Source of the DNA: Rubrobacter marinus
GTDB lineage: Bacteria; Actinomycetota; Rubrobacteria; Rubrobacterales; Rubrobacteraceae
Length of the DNA: 64,000 bases
NCBI RefSeq assembly: GCF_011492965.1
Contig: NZ_CP045121.1
Span: forward strand, 744,001 to 808,000
Direction of reading: 5' to 3'
The position numbers and the translations under genes were made by a program. Of the stretch, positions 8,670 through 17,240 are shown one piece after another (the first letter of the stretch is position 1; each line of letters begins with the position of its first letter). Under the pieces are notes generated by a model. That model saw nothing but the letters and a program-made list of their open reading frames with translations, was not told the origin of the DNA and did not search any database.

Positions 8670-10027
8670 CTACTGCTGCAGGGCCGGGACGAGAAAGGCG
8701 AGTGCGAAGAGGGCCGCCGCCACGTAGAGCAGCGGGTGTACCTCGCCGGGCTTGCCGCGGGCGAGTTTGATCAGCACGTACGATATGAAGCCGAACCCTA
8801 TGCCATAGGAGATGTTGAAGGTCAGCGGCAGGGTCAGGATGGTGAGGAAGGCGGGGATCGCCTCGTCCGCCCGGTCCCACGGTATGAAGCGCACCGAGGT
8901 CATCATCAGGAAGCCGACGACGATGAGCGCGGGCGCCGTAACGGGAGAAACGAAGATCTCGGCCCCGTCCGGCCCTCCCGGGATCGGCACGCTCCCCCGA
9001 TGACCGTAACGAGCGGCGAGAACGGCAGCGCGAGCAGGAACAGGATGCCCACCACCACGCTCGTCATCCCGGTGCGACCGCCCTCGGCGACCCCCGAGCC
9101 GCTCTCGATGTAGCTCGTCACGCTGCTCGCGCCCATCGCCCCGCCGCCGACCGCCGCCAGGGAGTCGACGAGCAGCACCCGCTTCGCGTTCGGCAGGCGG
9201 CCGTCTTCGTCGAGGAGCTTCGCCTCCTGGCCGACCGCGATAACGGTCCCCATCGTGTCGAAGAAGTCCGTCATGAAGAGCGCGAAGATCACGGGCAGCA
9301 GCGTGAGCTGCAGCACGTCCGGCAGCGCCAGCACCCCGCCCCCGATCGTGGAGGTGTCGAGGTTGAGGGAGGCAACGGCGGAGGGGAAGGGCACGACGCC
9401 CAGGACCATGCCGACGACGGCCGTCAGGAGGATGCCCGCGATCAGTCCGCCCCTCAACCCCCGCGCCACGAGCGCGAGCGTAATGGCGAGCCCGAAGAGG
9501 GCGAGGAGGACAGGCCCCTGCGTGAAGTCGCCAAGCGTGAGGTACGTCACTGGGTCCAGGACCACGATGCCGGCGTTCTTGAGGCCGATAAACGCTATAA
9601 AGAGGCCGATCCCCACCGCGATCGCGAACTTGAGCGAGAGCGGGATCGCGTTCAAGACCGCCTCGCGCAGGTTCGTCAGGACGAGCAGCGTCACGATCAA
9701 ACCCTCCACGATCACGGCGGCCATGGCCGTCTGCCACGGTATGCCGAGGCCCAGGATCAGGGTGAACGCCACGACCGCGTTGAGCCCGAGGCCCGAGGCG
9801 AGCGCCACCGGGAAGTTGGCGACCACGCCCATCGCTATGCTCGCCGCCGCCGCCGCGAGACACGTCGCGACAAAGACGCCCTCCGCCGAGAGCCCCGTCC
9901 CCTCGGTGCTGAGGATCGCCGGGTTGACGAAGATGATGTAAGCCATCGTCATAAAGGTCGTAAGCCCCGCCACGACCTCCGTCCTTAGGTTCGTCCCCCG
10001 CTCGGAGAACTTGAAAAAACGGTCCAA
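8670..10027 (-). CDS. NCS2 family purine permease (AzgA-like), one frameshift
   Basis: A nucleobase:cation symporter of the AzgA (adenine/guanine/hypoxanthine) type with about 12-14 membrane helices. It opens with FFKFSERGTNLRTEVVAGLT and includes FDTMGTVIAVG and SSVTSYIESGSGVAEGGRTG, both characteristic of the family. One G is missing from a G run on the minus strand (plus-strand C run 8994-8998). Restoring it joins the two frames (VIGGSVPIPGG) into a 452-residue full-length protein. The TTG start at 10025-10027 is preceded by GGGAG. A promoter-like pair lies at 10100-10128. Confidence 0.85.
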
Positions 10028-10099
10028 GATCTTCTACTGCTCCCCTCTGGCGCCCCGCTCGACGGTCTACCTCACCCGGCACGAACTATGTGCCGAGCC

Positions 10100-10128
10100 A
10101 ATATAGCTAGCCCGTGGCAGGGTGTCTA
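10100..10128 (-). promoter_or_regulatory. Sigma-70-like promoter for the purine permease gene
   Basis: Read on the minus strand, TAGACA (10123-10128) and TATATT (10100-10105) are separated by 17 bp. A short hairpin (stem CGGCAC/GTGCCG) follows in the 5' leader. Confidence 0.5.
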
Positions 10129-10221
10129 GCCCGGAAGCGGTAAGGACGGGGGAGAGGCCCCGGATGCATGGTCTCGGCGTGCCCGGCCCGAACACCACTC
10201 CGGTCCGGAAAGTAGCCTCTC

Positions 10222-11088
10222 TCAGACCTCCGCGCGTTCGAAGCGCCAGAGGCAGAGGACGACGAATACGACCGACCAGACCGCGGTTGCGGCGACCGAG
10301 ATCGTGCCGGTCGCCGGCATCCAGCCCTGTTCGGAGAGGTTGTAGGCGTTCTCGAAGAAGAGCCAGGGGAAGATCGCGACGAGCCACCCGGCGTAGTTCG
10401 AGAGCAGGAAGCCGCCGACGAGGAAGCCGAACACGCTCCCGGCCACCGGTCCCCGGCTCTCGAAGATCGTGCCGAGCAGCAGCGAGAGCGCGAGGTAGAA
10501 GGCGAGGCCCACGAGCATCATCCCCACGCCACCGAGGAAGGGCAAGAGCGGCAGGGGCCGGCCCGAGACGCTCGGCAGGGAGGCGTAGACCACCACCGCC
10601 GGTATCAGAACCGTCAGCAGCGCGAGCCAGCGCGCGTTCACCACGAGCTTCGCCAGCACGAACGCCTTGCGCGAGACGGGCTTGGAGAGGACCCAAGCGG
10701 CGGTCCCGAGCTGCTTCTCCCCGATAATGGCGCCCTGCGTCCTGACGATCACCGCGATCACCGTGCTGATCGTCGCCATCACGAAGAACAGGAGCGCCGC
10801 CGTATCGTTCACGTCCTTCGGGCTCACGTCGGGGTTGATGCGGGTCCGCACGAAAGAAACCACGAGCGGCGTCCCGGCGACGAGGACGAGCCAGATCGCG
10901 GCGTGTGCCAGCCACGAGAAGTCCGAGGCCCAGTCCTTGTTCTCCTTGCCCACGAGGTTCCTGAAACCGCCGAACGTCCCCCGCGACGGGTGCAGCACGA
11001 GGGCCTCCCGGGCCGTCCCTTCGGACGCTCCCTGCCTCCCGGAGCCCTCGGCGTATCCTCCGGCCCCGGACGAACCCCTAGCCGCCAT
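10222..11088 (-). CDS. ABC-2 type transporter permease
   Basis: An integral membrane permease of about 288 residues with six predicted helices, starting near residue 60 after a polar N-terminal region. The ATG at 11088 (MAARGSSG) is chosen because a GGAGGGGGGGACG stretch precedes it. The start overlaps the ATPase stop at 11078 by 11 bp, so the two are coupled. Together they form an ABC exporter of unknown substrate. Confidence 0.83.
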   Translation of the reverse strand: MAARGSSGAGGYAEGSGRQGASEGTAREALVLHPSRGTFGGFRNLVGKENKDWASDFSWLAHAAIWLVLVAGTPLVVSFVRTRINPDVSPKDVNDTAALLFFVMATISTVIAVIVRTQGAIIGEKQLGTAAWVLSKPVSRKAFVLAKLVVNARWLALLTVLIPAVVVYASLPSVSGRPLPLLPFLGGVGMMLVGLAFYLALSLLLGTIFESRGPVAGSVFGFLVGGFLLSNYAGWLVAIFPWLFFENAYNLSEQGWMPATGTISVAATAVWSVVFVVLCLWRFERAEV

Positions 11089-12163
11089 GCACGTCCCCCC
11101 CCTCCACCAGCCCAAAGAAGGCCTCCTCCAGGCTGCGCCGCTGCCGCCCGAAGCTGACGACCCGCACGCCCCGATGATCGAGCACCAGCCGCAGCAGGTC
11201 CTCCTCGGCCGCCGCCTCGGCCGTCACGCGCACGATCCACCGGAGCTCGCCCGCATCGGGCTCCTCCTCGAGCGAGGAGACCCAGGGTAGGCCGCGAACC
11301 CGCGAGCGAAGCTCCCCAAGCTTCTCCGTGGCCTCCTTGCTCGTGGCCTTGAGGAGCAGCTCGTAGGTCGCGGTGCCGCCGCTACGGCCGGAGAGGAGCT
11401 CCTCCGTGGAGGCCTGGGCGAGCAGCTTCCCGTCCTTCAAGATCGCCAACGAGTCCGAGACGCGCTGGACGTCGGAGAGGATGTGGGTCGAGTAGAAGAT
11501 GGTCGCCCGCTCCTTGAAGCTCTCCATGATGGAGAGGACGTCCCGGCGGCCCATCGGGTCGAGCGAGGCTGCGGGCTCGTCCAGGATCAGAAGCTCCGGG
11601 TCGTTGATCTGCGCCTGCGCGAGCCCGAGCCTCTGGCGCTCGCCCCCGGAGAAGCCCCGGACCTTCCTGTCCGCCTTCTCCTCCAGGCCGACGAGCTCGA
11701 GCGACTCGCCGATCCGCCTCTCTATGACCTTCTCGGGGCCCTCGTAGAAGAAGCGGGCCGTGAAGCGCAGGGTCTCCCGCGCCGTCATGAAGTCGTAGAA
11801 GCGCGGCTCCTGAGCGAGGTAGCCGATACGGCTACGGATCTCGACCCCCTCGGTGGCGATGTCTCTGCCGAAGACGGTCCCCGTCCCCGAGGTAGGCCGC
11901 GTGAGCCCGAGCAACAGCTTGATGGCGGTGGTCTTGCCCGCCCCGTTCGGCCCCAGGAAACCGAAGATGGAGCCCCTGGAGACCGTGAGGTCCAGCGGCT
12001 TTAGCGCATGGACCCGCCGGTAGGACTTGGAGAGGCCCCGGGTGGAGATCACGGGCAGATCGGACGCCGCGTCGGCGTTGGCACCCCCTCCTACTCTTGC
12101 CGGCTCCCGCACGCGCACCCCCCTTCTGCGGGCGAGACCCTCGCGCGCATGCTCATCGACCAC
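11078..12163 (-). CDS. ABC transporter ATP-binding protein
   Basis: ATPase subunit of the exporter whose permease follows. It has Walker A GPNGAGKTT, signature SGGERQR, Walker B LLILDEPAASLDP and the switch His in STHILSDV. After the nucleotide-binding domain comes a C-terminal extension of about 90 residues, as in exporters of the CcmA/NatA type. The start is uncertain: the frame opens to 12259 but that would overlap the upstream gene, so I place it at the GTG at 12163. GTGs at 12118 or 12112 are also possible. Confidence 0.88.
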   Translation of the reverse strand: MVDEHAREGLARRRGVRVREPARVGGGANADAASDLPVISTRGLSKSYRRVHALKPLDLTVSRGSIFGFLGPNGAGKTTAIKLLLGLTRPTSGTGTVFGRDIATEGVEIRSRIGYLAQEPRFYDFMTARETLRFTARFFYEGPEKVIERRIGESLELVGLEEKADRKVRGFSGGERQRLGLAQAQINDPELLILDEPAASLDPMGRRDVLSIMESFKERATIFYSTHILSDVQRVSDSLAILKDGKLLAQASTEELLSGRSGGTATYELLLKATSKEATEKLGELRSRVRGLPWVSSLEEEPDAGELRWIVRVTAEAAAEEDLLRLVLDHRGVRVVSFGRQRRSLEEAFFGLVEGGDVHGG

Positions 12164-12198
12164 GTGGCGCTCCCAAACCCGGCGGCTTCGAGCAAAGC

Positions 12199-12963
12199 CT
12201 AGGCTCCGGCGATGGGTTTGTTTCTCTTCCACACCAGCCAGGCGACGGAGGCTACCCACAGCCCGATGATGGCCGAGTAGGCCGGGAAGATCTCGCGGTG
12301 GTAGTCGGGGGTCTCGCCGGTCTCTATGATCGGGACTTCGCCCCGGGTGACCAGCCCGCTCTCCCCCAACCCTCGTTGGGTGGTGTCCTGAAAGATCGCG
12401 GAGTTGACGTTGGTGAGCTGGCCGCGCCAGGTCTGCTCGCCGTCCTTCGTGACGTCCGGCGGCTTCTGGACGGTTTGTATGAGCAGGTTATCGCCCGTCT
12501 CCTCGAGGCCAAAGTAAAAGTAGGCGACGCTGTATCGCTGGACGAAGCCGATCTTGGACTCCTCGGTCCCGATCCGGCCGGCGTCCTCGCCGAAGTCCGG
12601 GGTGCCCGTGATCTCGACGAAGTCGCCGAGCCGGGTCCCGGCCGGCAGCCGGCCCTCGTTCAACTCCTCGGCCGAGAGCTGTATGGGGTTTATCTCCAGC
12701 CCGTAGGAGAAGTTGACCGCCGTGGTGGACGCCCCGAAGGAGAAGACGAGCACCATGAAAAGCCTCATAAGCAACCAGGGGTTGCGCTTGATCCAGGAGC
12801 CGAGGCCCGGCTCTTCCTGACGATCATCGGGAGAGAACTCCTCGTACCCCAACGGCTTCTTGTAGTCGCGCGTATCCACTGCTCGGAGTTTATCCGACGG
12901 AGAGGGGCGGGATAGGTGTGTTTTCACAGCGGTCCCCTCGCGGGTGCGAGGAGAATGTGACAC
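12199..12963 (-). CDS. Hypothetical protein with two membrane helices
   Basis: A protein of up to 254 residues. It has a polar N-terminus, a helix near residues 64-83, a large external domain of about 140 residues, and a C-terminal helix near 226-246 ending in WKRNKPIAGA. I recognise no family. The GTG at codon 29 (VDTRDYKKP) is an alternative start. It lies upstream of the ABC exporter on the same strand and may belong to that unit. Confidence 0.62.
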   Translation of the reverse strand: MSHSPRTREGTAVKTHLSRPSPSDKLRAVDTRDYKKPLGYEEFSPDDRQEEPGLGSWIKRNPWLLMRLFMVLVFSFGASTTAVNFSYGLEINPIQLSAEELNEGRLPAGTRLGDFVEITGTPDFGEDAGRIGTEESKIGFVQRYSVAYFYFGLEETGDNLLIQTVQKPPDVTKDGEQTWRGQLTNVNSAIFQDTTQRGLGESGLVTRGEVPIIETGETPDYHREIFPAYSAIIGLWVASVAWLVWKRNKPIAGA

Positions 12964-13096
12964 CGGGCACCGGGTGCCCGCCGTGGGGCTGGTGCGCCAG
13001 GACTCGGCAAGGTATGCTGCGGACGTTATCGAGCAGCATCCGTTTCAGGCGACAACTAGAGAGTGCTCCTTATGAAGATGGGTTGGGGGTAGCGTT

Positions 13097-13741
13097 TTGG
13101 AGAGAGGGCGGGACGCATCGGAGCAGGGCGCCGAGGGGCGTAGCGACGAGTACACCGTTGTAGGGATCGTGGACGACGGCACCCCCCTGAACCGGGTGGT
13201 CAAGGAGATCCGGGAGCTCGGCGTAGGCAAGGACGACCTCACGGTCATCGTGAAGCGGCCGCACACCGACGAGCCCGAGCCCTTCCCGGAGGGGACAAGG
13301 TACATCGTCGTCCCCGACGACAGGCGCGGCCTCGAGGTACCGGTAGGCTTCGCGATCGCCTTCATCCTTCTCGGGATCTTCTTCGCGGCCGTGGTCCCCT
13401 CCATCGGGGTACCGACGTTCCTGGTCTTCATCTCCCTCGCCGCCGTCCTTATCGCCGGCTCCTTCACGAGGGTCGGGGCGCAGCCCATCCTCACGGACAT
13501 GGGGGCGCCGCGCGAGGACTCGGGGGCCTGGAACGACCAGTTCGAGATAGGGAAGGTTCTGATCTTCGCCGTCACGCGGGAGCGCAGGCTGATCCGGCCG
13601 CTCCGCCAGGCCATCCAGGCCTCCGGCGGGGCTTACTTTATAGTGGACAGGCGCCTGGAGCCGCGGGCCGTGGCGCAGGCATCGATACACCGCGCGGGCC
13701 AGGGGGAGCGCCAGTCGATCGCACGCCCCACGGAAGCCTAG
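13097..13741 (+). CDS. Two-helix membrane protein at the head of the Rieske/cyt b operon
   Basis: A 214-residue protein. An N-terminal domain of about 75 residues (beginning YTVVGIVDDGTPLNRVVKEI) resembles a small alpha/beta regulatory fold. Two membrane helices follow (about 82-101 and 105-124), then a cytosolic domain. It ends 17 bp before the first CydA-like gene, so it is probably transcribed with the respiratory operon and may be an accessory or assembly factor. I know no characterised homologue. TTG start. Confidence 0.65.
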   Translation: MERGRDASEQGAEGRSDEYTVVGIVDDGTPLNRVVKEIRELGVGKDDLTVIVKRPHTDEPEPFPEGTRYIVVPDDRRGLEVPVGFAIAFILLGIFFAAVVPSIGVPTFLVFISLAAVLIAGSFTRVGAQPILTDMGAPREDSGAWNDQFEIGKVLIFAVTRERRLIRPLRQAIQASGGAYFIVDRRLEPRAVAQASIHRAGQGERQSIARPTEA

Positions 13742-13758
13742 AAGGAGCTGTATAGCGT

Positions 13759-15123
13759 ATGGGTTGGATCTCTTTGTCGGGCCTGGAGTTGTTTCTGGCC
13801 CAGGTGGAAGTGGCGGAGGAATTCAGGTTCCCCGGTGGCATCAGGGTCTTTACCGGCCTGACGATGCTCGTACACATGTTCTTTGCGGAGCTCTTCGTCG
13901 GCTTCGCCATCGCCGCCCCGGTCCTTCAGGCTTGGGGGGCGCGCACCGGCAGCCCCAGGATGGACCGCCTCGCGCACTCGATGGTGCGCTTCAACGTCCT
14001 GACGTTCTCGACCGGCGCGACCTTTGCGGTCCTGTTCGTGGTGCTGCTCGTCGGCTTCTATCCGCAGCTTACCGCGGCGCTCTTCACGCAGTTCTTCTAC
14101 ATCATCGTGCTGGCGATGCTCTCCATGTTCCTCGCCTTGTGGGGGATGTACTCCTACTACTACAAGTGGGACCGTTTCAGCGTCCTCAAGAAGCGCCGCC
14201 ACGCGCTCCTCGGCTTCTCCATGGGGGCGGGTATCTGGATGTGGATGGTCTTCATGAGCGGGATCGACTCCTACATGACCAACGGCGGCGGTCCGAGCGG
14301 GGTCGCGTTGGGTTCCGGCAACATCGGTTCCTTCGGCCTGGCTCTGCAGGGCATCTTCAACCCGATGTTCGTCGAGGAGATCCTGCACCGCACCTTCGCG
14401 AACCTCTCCTGGCCGGCCTTCGCGCTCGCGGCCTGGGCGGCCTTTAACTACATCAGGGCGAAGAGCCCCGAGAACAAAGCCTTCTACGACTGGGCAACGT
14501 CCGTGGGTCTGACCTGGGGCGTGGGCTTCCTGCTGCTCCAGCCCATCGGCGGCTTCGCCATCGCCTACTCGCTCAAGGGCGGTTACTACCGCGGCGAAGG
14601 CGAGCCCCTCCCCGGCTCTGCCCGCCCCTACGAGAACCTTATGGGGATCGGCGGGGGCGCAGGCTCCACCGCCAACACGCTGCTCATCGTCCTGCTCATC
14701 ATGGTGGTGGCCCTCTTCGTGCTCTCGAACATCGCGATGTACATGGGGGCCGGGAGGCACCCGGACCGCGGGAGCAGGCGTCCGATACAGATCTTCGGGC
14801 TCGTCGCAGCCGTGGCCGGGCTCTACGCGATCTCCCCGCTCGCGGACTTCCCGTTCCTGTACATGCGCTACATCATGCTGCTGGTGATGGTGCTGGCGAC
14901 CTTCGGGGCGCTCCTGACCTACGTGCGGGGCAGGCTCCGCTTCAGGTACGGGAGCCCGGGGACCGCCTACCGGGTCGTGCTGCTCTCGTTGGGGATCATC
15001 GCGGCGTCGACGGCGCTCGGCATGGGGTGGATGAAATCCAACTCGAGGGTTCCGTACACGGTTTATAATCAACCCGACTTCACGGTGGAGGCAGAAGAGC
15101 CGCCGAGCGGATTCGGAAGATAG
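13759..15123 (+). CDS. CydA-superfamily (cytochrome bd-like) subunit, first paralogue
   Basis: A 454-residue polytopic protein with about nine helices, homologous to cytochrome bd subunit I. His39 in TMLVHMFFAELFVGF aligns with the heme b595 ligand His19 of E. coli CydA, and His210 in EEILHRTFANLSW with the heme b558 ligand His186. The Glu pair that serves the heme d site (E99/E107 in E. coli) is not seen in the corresponding helix (FFYIIVLAMLSMFLALWGM). The quinol-loop motif GRQPW is absent. It sits directly upstream of Rieske and cytochrome b genes, with a second CydA-like gene later in the operon and no CydB. Confidence 0.85.
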   Translation: MGWISLSGLELFLAQVEVAEEFRFPGGIRVFTGLTMLVHMFFAELFVGFAIAAPVLQAWGARTGSPRMDRLAHSMVRFNVLTFSTGATFAVLFVVLLVGFYPQLTAALFTQFFYIIVLAMLSMFLALWGMYSYYYKWDRFSVLKKRRHALLGFSMGAGIWMWMVFMSGIDSYMTNGGGPSGVALGSGNIGSFGLALQGIFNPMFVEEILHRTFANLSWPAFALAAWAAFNYIRAKSPENKAFYDWATSVGLTWGVGFLLLQPIGGFAIAYSLKGGYYRGEGEPLPGSARPYENLMGIGGGAGSTANTLLIVLLIMVVALFVLSNIAMYMGAGRHPDRGSRRPIQIFGLVAAVAGLYAISPLADFPFLYMRYIMLLVMVLATFGALLTYVRGRLRFRYGSPGTAYRVVLLSLGIIAASTALGMGWMKSNSRVPYTVYNQPDFTVEAEEPPSGFGR

Positions 15124-15152
15124 CCTGACGACGGGGCTAGAAGGGGCACAGG

Positions 15153-15836
15153 TTGGCAGAGCTGCAGAAAGATCCGATGACCAGGGGAGACTTCCTGGGC
15201 TTCGGGATCCTGGGAACGATTGTAGGCGCGCTTCTCACGATCCCCCCGGCGGCGTTCGTGCTGGGACCGGTGATAGACGTGAACGTCCGCGGTGAGTCGG
15301 ACGTCCCGGACGACTGGTACAGGGTCGGGCCGATAGGCGAGATCCCCGCCAAGGAGCCCAAGGTCTACGTGGTCGAGTTTCCGGTCAACCAGGTCTACAG
15401 CGAAGAGCAGGTCATAGAAGAGGGCGTCGAGACGCCGGGCGCGACCATCGACAACGCCGTCTGGACCTCCTGGAGGGAGGAGATAGGCGAGAACGGGGAG
15501 GCGATACACCGGATCCCGAGCTTCGTCGAGAGCGGGGTTCAGCCTCCGCTCACGCAGGAGCAGATCGACGAGGTGACGGCGAACCTCAACGTCCTCTCCA
15601 GCTCCTGCGCCCACCTCGGGTGCCCGGTGCGCTGGATCGTCAAGGAGGACGGGGGGGAGTTTCTCTGCCCGTGTCACGGCGGCATCTACGACATCAACGG
15701 CGGTTACGTCGGCGGCCCGCCTCCGCGCGGTATGTACAGCTTCACGTTCGAGGTTCGCGAAGATGCGAACATCTACGTCAAGCACGAGTTCGACATCGGG
15801 GGCGACAAGGGCCCCCAGCAGCCGTACGTGATCTAG
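15153..15836 (+). CDS. Rieske [2Fe-2S] iron-sulfur protein
   Basis: A 227-residue membrane-anchored Rieske protein. One N-terminal helix (about 13-38) is followed by a soluble domain with both cluster motifs: C152-A-H154-L-G-C157 and C172-P-C174-H175-G-G. The usual Ser after CPCHG is Gly, a change expected to lower the cluster potential and consistent with menaquinol oxidation (inference). The TTG start follows AGAAGGGG. The cytochrome b gene begins 15 bp downstream. Confidence 0.95.
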   Translation: MAELQKDPMTRGDFLGFGILGTIVGALLTIPPAAFVLGPVIDVNVRGESDVPDDWYRVGPIGEIPAKEPKVYVVEFPVNQVYSEEQVIEEGVETPGATIDNAVWTSWREEIGENGEAIHRIPSFVESGVQPPLTQEQIDEVTANLNVLSSSCAHLGCPVRWIVKEDGGEFLCPCHGGIYDINGGYVGGPPPRGMYSFTFEVREDANIYVKHEFDIGGDKGPQQPYVI

Positions 15837-15851
15837 AGAAGGGGTAGGGGC

Positions 15852-16658
15852 ATGGGCGCGATAAGCAAGGCGAGGTCCCAGGCAGCGGACGCCGGCAAGT
15901 TCGTCGCGGACTGGCTGGAGCATCGGGCCGGGATCGTGACGATGATGGAGCACTTCCTGTACGAGCCGGTCCCCAAGAGGGGGGCCTGGATCTACACGCT
16001 GGGGAGCGCGACGCTCTTCCTGATAACGCTCCAGTTTCTCACCGGCATCCTCCTGCTCTTCTACTACGTCCCCTCCACGGACCACGCGTGGAACTCGATC
16101 TACTACATCATGAACGAGGCGTACTTCGGGACCCTCATCCGCGGCATCCACTACTGGTCGGCTAACTTCCTGCTCGCCGTGATCGGCCTGCACATGGCGC
16201 AGGTCTTCTTCAGCGGCGGCTACAAGGCCCCCCGCGAGCTCAACTGGGTCGTGGGCGTGGTCCTGCTGCTCCTCGTCGTCATCATCGCGTTCACGGGCTA
16301 CGCGCTCCGCTGGGACCAGGACGGCGTCTGGGCGACGGTCGTGGGGATGAAGATCGGGTCCTACTCCCCGTTCGTCGGGGCGTACACGATCCAGTTCCTC
16401 ATGGGCGGCGACACGATCGGGCCGGCCACCGTCTCGCGCTTCTTCGCGATCCACGTCTGGCTCCTCCCGGCGGCGCTCGCGCCGTTTATCGGCATCCACC
16501 TGTACCTCCTCAGGCGCCACGGCGTCTTCGGCGACGAGATGGAGTACCGCGAGCGCCTCGCCAAGCTCCAGGAGCGGCAGCGTCTGGAGGAGTACGAGCA
16601 GTACGAGGACGACGGCGAGCCCTACGTGGGCCGCAGGGATCGGGCGGACAGAGACTAA
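15852..16658 (+). CDS. Cytochrome b N-terminal subunit (b6-type)
   Basis: A 268-residue protein with four helices that binds two b hemes in a quinol-oxidising complex. Ligand pairs are H100/H114 (GIHYWSANFLLAVIGLHM) and H201/H216 (AIHVWLLPAALAPFIGIHL). The second pair is 15 residues apart, as in b6 rather than mitochondrial cytochrome b. There is no Cys anywhere in the protein, so the covalent heme c_n of plant and Bacillus b6 proteins cannot be attached by the usual Cys. The C-terminus is a charged tail of about 45 residues. The second half of cytochrome b is encoded by the next gene. Confidence 0.93.
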   Translation: MGAISKARSQAADAGKFVADWLEHRAGIVTMMEHFLYEPVPKRGAWIYTLGSATLFLITLQFLTGILLLFYYVPSTDHAWNSIYYIMNEAYFGTLIRGIHYWSANFLLAVIGLHMAQVFFSGGYKAPRELNWVVGVVLLLLVVIIAFTGYALRWDQDGVWATVVGMKIGSYSPFVGAYTIQFLMGGDTIGPATVSRFFAIHVWLLPAALAPFIGIHLYLLRRHGVFGDEMEYRERLAKLQERQRLEEYEQYEDDGEPYVGRRDRADRD

Positions 16659-16744
16659 TTCGACCCGAGTAAAAGGGTTTACCGTACCCGAAACAGCCCC
16701 GCTGTTAGTATGCGGGCAGGGATTCATAGAAGAGAGGTGCAAAG

Positions 16745-17227
16745 ATGTACGCTCCGGCTACAGGGAAGCAAAAGCCAGTAGAGCAAGAGGTCATCACCGA
16801 AGAGAACGTCTTCGAACGGCCCGACGAGACCATAGCTTTCTTCCCCAAGCAGGTCCTCTATGATCTGTTCGTCTCCACGCTGCTCCTTCTGGCGTGCTGC
16901 GCCCTCTCCTACGTGTCTCCGGCGCCGCTGACGGAGCCTGCGGACACGGCGACGGTGACGTACGTGCCGAGGCCGGAGTGGTTCTTCTTCTTCTACGAGC
17001 AGATGCTCATGTTCTTCCCCGGCTACGCCCTGATCTCCTTCGGCGCCGTGGTGGTGCCGACCGTGTTCGTGGTGCTCTTGTTCGCGGTGCCGTGGCTGGA
17101 CCGCGGCCCGAGGGCTTCTTCGACGCGGCGGCCGTTCGCCACGGTGATAGGGGTCCTGGTGGTCGTGGTGGTGCTGCTGAACATGCTGATGGCCGTCAGC
17201 CGGATCATCAACTTCCCGGGACAGTAG
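16745..17227 (+). CDS. Cytochrome b C-terminal subunit (subunit IV-like)
   Basis: A 160-residue protein with three helices, equivalent to PetD. It carries the Qo-site motif PEW within RPEWFFFFYEQML. It has no CxxCH, so unlike some actinobacterial and Bacillus versions it is not fused to a c-type cytochrome. The intergenic gap of 86 bp before it is the largest in the operon. A CydA-like gene follows after 13 bp. Confidence 0.9.
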   Translation: MYAPATGKQKPVEQEVITEENVFERPDETIAFFPKQVLYDLFVSTLLLLACCALSYVSPAPLTEPADTATVTYVPRPEWFFFFYEQMLMFFPGYALISFGAVVVPTVFVVLLFAVPWLDRGPRASSTRRPFATVIGVLVVVVVLLNMLMAVSRIINFPGQ

Positions 17228-17240
17228 GGGGATTTAGAGT

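Noticed and set aside
10028-10221. Leader of the purine permease checked for a purine riboswitch
   Set aside because: No conserved three-way-junction core or loop sequences; only a short hairpin and a promoter are visible.
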